Positions 55,266 to 64,000 of a DNA stretch of 64,000 nt are shown piece by piece. This stretch comes from Simmondsia chinensis. Lineage: Eukaryota > Streptophyta > Magnoliopsida > Caryophyllales > Simmondsiaceae. Position 1 is the stretch's first letter; each line of letters opens with the position of its first letter. Location: contig JAGTTD010000018.1 of NCBI GenBank assembly GCA_018398585.1, positions 4,533,501 through 4,597,500 on the forward strand, read 5' to 3'. The position numbers were made by a program, and so were the translations under genes. The notes under the pieces were generated by a model. It saw nothing but the letters and a program-made list of their open reading frames with translations. It was not told the DNA's origin and searched no databases.

Positions 55266-55487
55266 GAGCATGTATAAATCAGGAAACACGGGTAACAAAA
55301 TAAAAAATGCTAGGTCGAGTCATAATCAAATACTGGAGCACTCCGACCGTAATTTGGTACTCAATGAGATCAGCTGGGAGCATGTATAAATCAAGAAACA
55401 CAGATAACAAAATAAAAAATGCTAGGTCGAGTCATAATCAAATACTGGAGCACTCCGACCACAATTTGGTACTTAATGAGATCAGCA
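55266..55487. repeat. 112-bp tandem duplication
   Basis: Units 55266-55377 and 55378-55487 start GAGCATGTATAAATCA and carry 'aaatgctaggtcgagtcata' in both, with few differences. It produces similar frames on both strands; no domain recognised. Confidence 0.85.
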
Positions 55488-55726
55488 AGTAATTCTCCCT
55501 CAGTGAGAAATAGTTGTGTCTGGGCTAGAATAGGAGTTTGAATGAGCTTCTCCACAAGCATTTTATGCTTGGTAAGAAGGTCCAAGGTGCATTTGTGTTG
55601 TGTGAGAGTTGCCTCTAGTAGTGCGCTTAACTTCATTACCATGAAAGCGGCACAAGGGTTCAAGGTCTTTCGTTGCGAATTGGGTGGATTAGATCGTGAT
55701 GGAGTGTAGAAGTTTGGAGTCCATGC

Positions 55727-57650
55727 CGTTAGAAATATATTTCAAAAAAATATTCCCTAGGGCGGACGTAGCGGAAACCAATTTAAAATTCTCAATTTTA
55801 AATCTAGAGCCCCGATCTAATTAAACTATTTAATTAAATCTAGATCTCATTGTAACATGTTCATAATATGGCATATGAAAAACATCGAATAAAACAAATA
55901 TAAATATGGTATGAAGAATAAACGAAATAAAGGAAAAACAAAATTAAATATCACATATTTAGTTAGATATACCTGAAGCGTGAATCCCGATTCCGACTTG
56001 AATATTTGAAATTTCAAGAAGATATATTGACGCATTAAGGTCTTCTTTGCAATCACCTCTTCTAGCACATAAAGTGTGAGCTTCCAAAAATATTTAATTT
56101 AGAAAAAATTTCAAAACAAAGTTTTTCCTTTCAATCTTTCCAAAAAATAATTTTTCAGAAAAATTATGTTAAACAATGAATTTAAAAACCCCATAAAACA
56201 ATTTTAGAGTTTTCATGTAGGGGAAAACCAAGTTCCATGACCTTTTTTTATTTCTGCAGCTGAACACGCCTATATATACAAAACTAAAAGAGATGCTGAC
56301 TTCACTTAGACGTCAGCTCATAATTCGCGTATATCACACATATGCACCATGTCACTACCCTTGTTTTCCTTCTTTTGTTTTTTATTTTGAGGGCACGCCC
56401 CCAACCTTTCAAAACGTACAAGCTGTGCAGCTTTTTCTTCCTTTTTTTATTTTTTTAATTATTTTAATATATGATATTTATTGTATAATATATTCACCTC
56501 ATGAATATTTATTTAGTATAAAAATTTATTTATCTCATGAATTTATTTAAAATTTTTTTTAACGATTCTTAAATTGAGGCTTGTGAATGGACCTTAGATA
56601 CAATTTAACTTTAGCTCCAAATGGGTCAAATGTGATTATCATCTCATGATAACAATTTATTACCATTTAGTAAAACTTAATTCAACTATATAAGTTTTAT
56701 TGCACTCTAGAGTTAAATATATTCACTCAAGAATTTTCTAAATAACTTTTATTACAACAATGAACCCTTCTATTAGATATCTATTACCAGAAAATAACTT
56801 TAACTACTATCGTTATTTCTGTCATATTTTTACCATAGTTCCCGACTCGCCCTTTTTAAACAATTCAATAATATAAAAATAATTTATGTATTAATTCCAT
56901 GTGTCAAATATATGGAATACTTTGGCCAAAGATTCTTGAATCTGTTCGTATATTTACGAACCAACTAAAGGAATATCTTTATCCCATAAGAGACTATAGA
57001 TTCCACGTAAAACACCAGTTTCCACTACACTTCATGCCGTTACCTAACGCACGTAAGATTTAAGTCAATGCGATGTGACTAATCCTTTTGGCACACTAAA
57101 GCAACAAACTATCAATGTAGGAGTTCAGATTATTTCTTAGATTTAGAGTTATCATCATATACAACAATAATAAAAAAAACCCAGCGCTCTAAGGGCTCCC
57201 GCCTGAGCAGGGTGTAGGAGGTGAAATGTACGCAGCTTTGTCTCTTTAGGGTGCTACCTTAGTTATCATCTTATAGAATTAACTATTTCTAATAGTAGTT
57301 AGAAAATAAATAATTCAGATGGTCCCACTTAGTGTTCTAATCTTATTGACAGTACCAACATAATACTCTTGGATTCCAATCCATATGACTAAGACAAGTC
57401 ATCAAAAGTATTATATTATACTCTTATCACACAAGTTGTCCAAACTTGTTACATACTATGAACATACTTTGGCAACATATCACTGGTCTGATCTAAGTTT
57501 ATCTGTGGTTCAATGTCATTGACCACTTAAACCAAACTTGACATGTCATCTTGAACTACCTCAATCTCATAGAACGTTTTAGAAAAATAATCACATGCAT
57601 ATTTGACTCCTAAAATATAATCAAACAGTAAATAAATAAAATAATTTTAT
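55727..57650. repeat. LTR-like or old retrotransposon DNA
   Basis: Starts near TTAGAAATATATTTC and runs through AT-rich sequence with repeated style but no domain. It is interrupted by a SINE/RTE tail at 57160. A long LTR is possible; a partner was not found. Confidence 0.3.
57160..57262 (-). mobile_element. SINE/RTE tail copy, antisense
   Basis: 'aacccagcgctctaagggct', 'cgcctgagcagggtg' and 'gtacgcagctttgtc' are the tail module in reverse. The flanks 'agttatcatcatat' and 'agttatcatcttat' are a probable target duplication. Confidence 0.65.
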
Positions 57651-57929
57651 TTATTTAATATTTTAAACTAATTAATTGGAATATTTTAAACCTACTCCCT
57701 TTGTTTCTCTTCCTTCAACGACCATGTGTTTCTCGATATTCTTATTAAGTGGGGTTCGCGCCTAAGAGGGTCATAGCTTATTCAACTTGCAGTCAATTAG
57801 GCTATATGATCTTGCTTGCAATCACTCAGGCCAGTAGGTTTTTTTCCTTTGGGTAAATGTCAGGGAAAAGCTCTTAAATATTCCAAATTAATGCACGGCT
57901 CTTCCCCGTCACAAAGACTCCCCGCTGTC

Positions 57930-58265
57930 TACCCAACACTTGCATGTTAGGATAATATCATCTACATATAGTAAAAGACACAACAACTTATTGGGAGTTT
58001 TATAAATGAATGATCAACTCACTATAGTAGAACCCAAGACCATAAAGGAGCAGGATCAGGTCTGTGGGGGTGTGTTTGAGACCGAAAAGCACTTTGCTAA
58101 GATAGGCAAATCCCTGAGATTGTTTCATATAAACTTCCTCAATTATAGCCATGTTGGGAGACATTTTTGAAATCAAGTTGTCGTACAAGCCACGAATGTG
58201 CTGCAATTAAGGTTAGTATGAAAGAAATTATGGTAGGTTTCACTATATGACTAAAAGTTTCATGA
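57930..58265 (-). pseudogene. Copia reverse transcriptase fragment
   Basis: Minus strand, with frame changes: FDYHETFSHIVKPTII, then a broken 'RQLDFKNVSQHGYN', IEEVYMKQSQGFAYL and FGLKHTP. These follow Copia RT motif order (DYDETFSPVVK, QLDV..AFL.G, EVYM.QP.GF, LYGLKQ). It is an extra copy next to the larger remnant and belongs to a different insertion. Inactive. Confidence 0.65.
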
Positions 58266-58299
58266 TAATCAAAAGTAAAATAATAAGCAACCTAACAAT

Positions 58300-60640
58300 T
58301 GAGGGTACCCTCTCGTATATTCATAATAGGCTAATATAGCTTACATAAATACAAGTACAAGCTCAACGGGCCCATATACATGTTATCATGACACTCCCCC
58401 TCAATCACTGCAAGAGAGAATTAAGATTGTTCTTGAATTGTAGAAATAAATGTCGGGGAAGACTAAGATATCTGCAATCTGTGGGGACGAAGGGGTGTGA
58501 AGAACATGGATAAGGCCCATATAAACACACTCATGAACAAAATAAATATCAAACTCCTCATGCTTGGTGTGTATATGTTGAACCGGGTTGATGGGACAAG
58601 TAAGTGGTAGAAATATTATCATAGTATATCAGGGTAGCTCTAGGAAGAGAGATACCCAATTCATCAAGAAGAGATTGCAACCAACAACACTATGAAACAA
58701 CAGTCACAGCATGATATTCAGCCTCTGCACTAGAATGCGAAATTGTCGGCTGTCATTTTGAAGACCATGAAATCATATTATCACCAAAAAAACACACAGA
58801 AACCTGATCTAGTGTGATGCGTACTGGGACAACTAGCCTAGTTAGCATTTGAATATGTAATAAGCCAATTAGTACTAGAAGGGGAAATGAACAAACCATG
58901 ATCTAAGGAACCTTTAATATAACAAAGAATGCACTTGACAGCTACCCAATGAGAATCTTGCAGAGCACAAATAAAAAGACACGCTTGCTGAATTACATAA
59001 GAGATCATCAGGACGCCTGAAAGTGACATACTGCAATGCACCAACCACACTGCGATAAAAAGAAGGAGCAAAAATAGGTACACCATCTTCACTACTTAGC
59101 TTGGATTTAGAATCCGTCAGTGTTGCCAGATTTTACATCCAACCATATCACTCTTATCGAGCAAGTCATGAGCACACTTAGCTTGAGAAAGAAACGATCC
59201 ATGTGAAGTGTGAGTAACAGAAATACCAAGAAAATTGTTAAGACAGCCCGAGTCGGTCGTATCGAACTCACACTGTAAAGCACCCATCAAATCATGAAGG
59301 AAAACATATGAATAAGCTACAAGAACAATATCATCCACATATACGAGTGATATGGCCATGTCGGCTCCTTTGCATAGTATAAACAACAATGAGTCTAATT
59401 TGCATCTAGTAAAATTAAGTCGAAATAGAAAAGATGCTAATGTGCAGGATTCCTACTTAATTCCATATAGTGCCCTACTAAGCCTGCATACATAGTCGGA
59501 AAATATCAAATCAACAAACCTTGATGGTTGCTTCATATAAACTTCCTCGATCAAGTATCTATTTAAAAAAGCTTTCTTTACATCAAGTTGGTGAATAGGC
59601 CAACGTTGTGAAGTAGCAATAGATAGAACGGTACGAACAGTAGTAGGCTTGACAATAGGACTAAAAGTCTCATCATAATCAACACCTACGGATGGCAATA
59701 AGCAGGGTGGGTATTGGGGATGCCTCCTCCATACTCGCACCCGCCACCCAAATTCAGACCCATATCCGACCCATTACCCGTCACGGGTATAAAGTGGATA
59801 CACATACATGCACCGACGGGAACAAATCCACATCCATACCCACCCCACTACCTGTGGGTATCCATTATTTGCCTCGTACCTGCCCTAATATGGGTACCAA
59901 ACGATTATCCGTACCCATATGTGTTAATTTCTTAAAACTATTTTTAAGAATTAAATTATATTTTGTTATAATATTGATAAATATTTTAGCTAATTGAATT
60001 TAAGCATGTATATTCTTAATTTGAAAGCTAATTAAATACCAAATAGAGTGGGTACGGCGAGGCGGGGAGAGGAAGGAGTGGGGCGGGGCGGGTACAACAT
60101 TATGCCCGTACCTACCCCATACCCATGGCGGGTACACCCAAATCGTACCCACTACCCATCTCACTTATACTCATACCTGCCCGTGGGTTATGGGTTTTAC
60201 CTGTCCTATTGCCATCCCTATCAACACCATTCCTTTAAGTGAATCCCTAAGCTACCAAACGGGCTTTGTAGTGCTCGACTTCACTTGTGGGAGTTTGTTT
60301 AAGACAAAAGACCCACCTCGAATAAATAACATTAGCATGATCAAGTCGTGGAACAAGAATCCACGTATATTCCGTAGGAGCGCATTATACTCATCAATCA
60401 TAGGACTACTCCAATTTTCATCACCAAGAGCTTGCTTATAAAAATATAGAGTATCAAACAAAATAGAATGAGCAAGCAGAGAGGGATTAACAATGCCGAC
60501 TCGTGTGTCTTCACCAAAGGATGTTATAAAGATTGTATGAGGCGAAGCCGGTGATGAAGATGAAACAATCGGGCTAGGGCAGTGTGAGTTACTCGGGCTG
60601 ACAATGGCAGCATAGGAAGATGAAACAATGTACACATTGG
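58300..60640 (-). pseudogene. Copia pol remnant split by a hAT MITE
   Basis: Minus strand. A pre-RT region at 60635-60252 (TRVGIVNPSLLAHS, 'IDEYNALLRN') leads to the RT, which is cut at VGVDYDETFSPIVKPTTVRT by the MITE at 59687-60220. RT continues as IHQLDVKKAFL and EEVYMKQPSRF, and the catalytic SLVYVDDIVLVAY lies at 59350-59310. RNase H-side text 'QDSHWVAVKCILCYIKGS' and IYTPSMRSL-like pieces follow to about 58560. A purine tract GAGGGGGAGTGTCATGATA (complement near 58390-58408) marks the 3' LTR start. Many stops; inactive. Confidence 0.78.
59687..60220. mobile_element. hAT-type GGGTAC-rich MITE with perfect 8-bp target duplication
   Basis: 534 bp. The left end TACGGATGGCAATA pairs with the right TATTGCCATCCCTA (one mismatch). 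The flanks TCAACACC (59679-59686 and 60221-60228) are perfect. GGGTAC/GGGTAT repeats fill the arms. It sits in Copia RT. Confidence 0.88.
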
Positions 60641-60832
60641 GTGAACATTGTTTGTCTACAACAAATTAGGGAATCTTCAATGTGCATATGTAGGCCAAGG
60701 CAATCAGGGGCCTAAAAGCTAGGATAGCTAGTGTGCCTAGTGTGTTGGATAGGTCATGGGCCTATACAGTGTAGGGCCTAGAGGATGACTTAGGCGGGAG
60801 AGGTCTGCTCAAGCAACTGGATTAGTAATTGT

Positions 60833-60999
60833 TTGGACTGCACCAGGACTCAAGCAGCCTATCAATTCAGTTTGGATGACGAGCGACACCAAATCAGCAT
60901 TTGTGAAGTGCCACTAGATTGGAGAAATTTAGCTAAACCTAAGGGCTTGGGTGGCTTAGGTTCTAGGGATATAGAGGGTATAAACCTTGCAATGTTAGC
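60833..60999 (+). pseudogene. L1-type LINE ORF2 fragment, upstream part
   Basis: 'HQISICEVPLDWRNLAKPKG', LGGLGSRDIEGINLAMLAK is the conserved stretch after the RT in plant L1 ORF2 (W..(V/L)C.PK..GGLGIR.L...N.A.L.K). The frame is cut at AMLAK by the MITE array and resumes at 63063. Confidence 0.75.
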
Positions 61000-63062
61000 T
61001 AAGGATGGCAATGGGCGGGTGGGTACGGGGGGTGCCTCCTCTATACCCGTACTCGCCATCCACGTCCATACCCATACCTGTCCCACTACCTATCACGGGT
61101 ATGAAGTGGATACCCATACCTGCCCCGGCGAGTACAAATCCATACCCATACCCGCCCCTTTACCCACGGCATCCAACACGTACATTACCCATCCCATACT
61201 CGCACTAATATGGGTACAAAACGATTATTCATACTCGCCCGAATTAATTATTTAATACTGTTTTTAAAATTAACATTAATGAATATTTTGGATAATTGAA
61301 TTTAAATTTAAATTTTTTAATTTAAAAGTTAACTAAATATATAATGAAGTGGGTATGGTGGGGTATAAGGTGCGACGTAGCGGGTATGGAGCACGACGCG
61401 GCGGGTGCAATACTATACTTGTACCCGCCCCATACCCATGGTGGGTAGAGACGGATACATCCAACCCATACCCACCACCCGCCTCACCTAAACCTAGAGA
61501 TGACAATGGGGCAGGGCAGGTATGGGAGGCGCCTCTTCCATACCCGTACCCACCACCCAAATCTTAGACCCGTACCTGCCCCATTACCCACCATGGGTAT
61601 AAAATGGATACTTGTACCCGCCTAGCGGGTACAAACCCATACCCATACCCGCCCCATTACCCATGGGTATCCAATACCTGCCTCGTACCCTCCCTTATGT
61701 GCATAGAGAACGATTATATATACTCGCTCATATTTGTTATTTATTACTATTTTTTAAAACCAATTATATTTTTTTTATAACATTGATAAATAATTGGGGT
61801 TTCTGAATTTAAGCACGAATTTTTTAATTTGAAAGTTAACTATGTACAAAATGGAGCAGATATAAGATGAGGCGGGCGGGTACAAACCTATACTCATACC
61901 CGCCCCATACCCGTGGCGGGTACGGGGCGGTTACACCCAACCCATACCTAGTACCTGCCCCACTTAGACCTGTACCTGCCTCAAATGGGGTGGGTACCCA
62001 CGGATAGCAGGTTTTACCCACCCCATACTCGCACTCATATGGGTACAAAACGATTATTCATACTTGCCCGTATTAATTATTTAATACTATTCTCAAAATT
62101 CAATTATATTTTTTATAACATTAATGAATATTTTGGAGAATTGAATTTAAATTTAAATTTTTTAATTTAAAAGTTAACTAAATATATAATGAAGTGGGTA
62201 TGGTGGGGTATAAGGTGGGACGTAGCGGGTATGAAGCATGGCGCGGCGGGTGCAATACTATACTTGTACCCGAGCAACTAGCTCGTAGCCTAGTGGTAAG
62301 GCGCCCGGTTGCCGTGTGAGAGCGCCGGGGTTCGAGCCCCACTAGTGACCCCCCTCCCCTGCCTTGACCAACATAAAAAAAAAAAAAAAAAAAAAATACT
62401 TGTACCCGCCCCATACCCATGGCGGGTAGAGACGGATACATCCAACCCATACCTGCACCCACCTCACCTAAACCTAGAGATGACAATGGGGTAGGGCAGG
62501 TATGGGAGGCGCCTCCTCCATACTCGTACCCACCAGCCAAATCTTATACCCATACCTGCCCCATTACCCACCATGGGTATAAAATGGATACTCGTACTAG
62601 CCTGGCGGGTACAAACCTATACCCATACCCGCCCCATTACCCATGGGTATCCAATACCTGCCTCGTACCCTCCCTTATGTGCATAGAGAACGATTATATA
62701 TACCAGCTCATATTTGTTATTTATTACTATTTTTTAAAACCAATTATATTTTTTTATAACATTGATAAATAATTGGGATTTTTGAATTTAAGCACATATT
62801 TTTTTATTTGAAAGTTAATTATGTACAAAAAAGGAGCAGATGTGAGGTGAGGCAGGCGGGTACAAACCTATACCCATACGGGTGCACCCAACCCATACCT
62901 AGTACCTGCCCCACTTATACCTGTACCTGCCTCAAATGGGGTGGGTACCGGTGGATAGCAGGTTTTACCCGCCCCATTGCCACCCCTACCTACACCCATA
63001 CCCACTCCAAACGGGTGGGTACCTGCGGGTGACGGGTTTTACCTGTCCCATTGCCATCCCTA
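61000..63062. mobile_element. Nested and duplicated hAT-type GGGTAC-rich MITEs
   Basis: 2.06 kb. The outer ends TAAGGATGGCAATGG and CCATTGCCATCCCTA are flanked by ATGTTAGC on both sides (60992-60999 and 63063-63070). Inside, a second element appears to start near 61495 (TAGAGATGACAATGGGGCA) and end near 62989 (TTGCCACCCCTA). An approximately 830-845 bp segment is tandemly duplicated (from about 61200 and about 62039). A tRNA SINE lies in the second unit only. Open frames here are artefacts of GGGTAC repeats. Confidence 0.82.
62273..62396 (+). mobile_element. tRNA-derived SINE, young insertion
   Basis: 124 bp. A-box 'tagcctagtggtaaggcg', B-box GGTTCGAGCCCC, a short body 'cctgccttgacc' and a poly-A tail of about 22. 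The target duplication TACTTGTACCCG is perfect (62261-62272 and 62397-62408). Absent from the matching place in the other tandem unit (near 61425), so it inserted after the duplication. Confidence 0.88.
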
Positions 63063-64000
63063 ATGTTAGCTAACTGTGCTCGAAGAGTGTTGGAGAATTC
63101 TGATGCCTTTTGGGTCCCCATTTTAAGGTGGCTCTACTTTCCCGATGGTGACTTCCTTCAGGCTCGGGTTGGCTATTGCCCTTCCTGATTTAGGAGGGGC
63201 CTTATTGAGAGTAGATATTTCTTGAGAAAATGCTTCTTTTGGAACGTTAAAAATGAAAGAAGTGTTAAAGTTTGGGAGGACGAGTGGATCCCGGGTCTTT
63301 CAATTGGTGGGGACCATGCTCGGGCTGCAGTTTCAAATGGGTTGAGAATGGCTGATTTGATTAATCCTTGGCTGAGAGCTTGGAAGTTGAATACTCTCCA
63401 TGATTTATTTTCTAGAGAGGAGGTGAATGCGATTCGAATTATCCCCATCTCTGACACGAGGGTTGAGGATAAATTGATTTGAAAATGGGACACTAAAGGT
63501 TCTTACAAAGTCAAGCAGGGCTATGCATTGTGGTGCCGTTCTAACTTTAATGAGGATTGTTAGCTATGTGCGTCCTCTTCAACCTTCTCGGAGAAAAAAA
63601 TTCCTTAGTAGGCTTTGGAACGCTCCTGTTACCCCTTGTTTATGTACATTTTTGTGGCGATTATTGGTTGATGCTCTCCCTACAAATAAGAATATTGCAA
63701 AGAGACTTCCTCATTCTTCTTCCATCTTTCTGAGGTGCAAACTTACACCTGAATCATCGAATCGCATTATTTTTCTTTGTCCGTTTGCTCGAGTTGTTTG
63801 GTTTGGGTTTGATATTAGTTTTAAACCTCATGCCAAGGGTTTCCATGGATTCCCACAGTGGTGGGAGTCTATTGTGTATTCCTTTTCTGCTAATCGTATT
63901 ATTCTTTCTAAGATTCTTTATCTATGCTGATGGATCTAGGAATATCGATGTAGGCTCGTTTTTTATGGTCGTTCTGATGATCCAGAATGGGTGGCTAACT
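63063..64000 (+). pseudogene. L1-type LINE ORF2 fragment, downstream part
   Basis: The coding text resumes after the MITE array: 'RVLENSDAFWVPILRWLYFP', 'DGDFLQARVG', 'KVWEDEWIPG', 'TKGSYKVKQGYALWC' and then 'LWNAPVTPCLCTFLWRLLVD' and 'ALPTNKNIAKR'. This is the region from the RT tail into the zinc-binding (zf-RVT) domain of plant L1 ORF2 (W...W.P, G.Y.V..GY..., P.K...F.WR...LPT...L..R). Stops (for example at 63481) and frameshifts show decay. It runs off the window. Confidence 0.8.

Noticed and set aside
62273..62396. tRNA gene
   Set aside because: A- and B-box are present but there is no cloverleaf end; it has a poly-A tail and a target duplication, so it is a SINE.
61005..63032. Frames rich in Tyr-Pro and Gly-Tyr
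   Set aside because: They are translations of GGGTAC/GTACCC repeats in hAT-type MITEs and occur in all copies.

Overview
The window is nuclear DNA from a flowering plant. It is AT-rich, crowded with nested plant retrotransposons and DNA transposons, and carries one split gene with canonical GT-AG introns and a miR172 target site. A chloroplast DNA insertion and the spliced structure exclude an organelle or a bacterium. I cannot name the species; everything here is read by eye, without alignment or database search.

The one convincing host gene is an euAP2-type AP2/ERF transcription factor of the RAP2.7/TOE1 class on the + strand. I reconstruct ten coding exons from 39492 to 53278 (534 aa). 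It has two AP2 domains, EAR-like repression motifs at the N terminus and after the second domain, and a miR172 site in the last exon. Its 5' leader region carries three diverged tandem copies of a 140-160 bp segment. The introns are full of repeats: a Mutator-type MITE, three TRIMs, L1 tails, an 0.8 kb foldback MULE and a truncated RTE LINE.

Layout: 1-10.9 kb holds AT-rich sequence, a TRIM with a solo LTR inside it, a 5S-rRNA-derived SINE, and L1 and RNase H remnants. 10.96-14.01 kb is a deleted Copia element with intact LTRs and a perfect GGTAT target duplication. 14.46-20.76 kb is a hAT-like MITE followed by a 5.8 kb degenerate Copia element broken by another hAT-like repeat. 21-26 kb has a TRIM, an L1 with ORF1 but no ORF2, and Copia and SINE remnants. 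27.5-28.6 kb is a foldback MULE. 29-34 kb has MITEs, a 5S SINE and L1 tails. 34.4-38.6 kb is an RTE-type LINE on the minus strand, split by about 1.2 kb of rearranged chloroplast DNA (petD, 16S rRNA and rps11 pieces). 39-53.3 kb is the AP2 gene. 53.6-64 kb holds a complete 5S SINE, tRNA-derived SINEs, Copia remnants, hAT-type GGGTAC-rich MITEs and an L1 ORF2 piece.

Three observations stand out. First, a SINE family has a 5S rRNA head, and its 3' tail is shared with the RTE LINE in the same window, so the likely SINE and its likely mobilising partner are both visible. Second, two foldback elements have 9-bp target duplications, matching termini and subterminal arrays of CGCG-centred palindromes; one still contains a decayed MULE transposase C terminus. 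Third, a TRIM family recurs through the window, mostly near or inside the AP2 gene.
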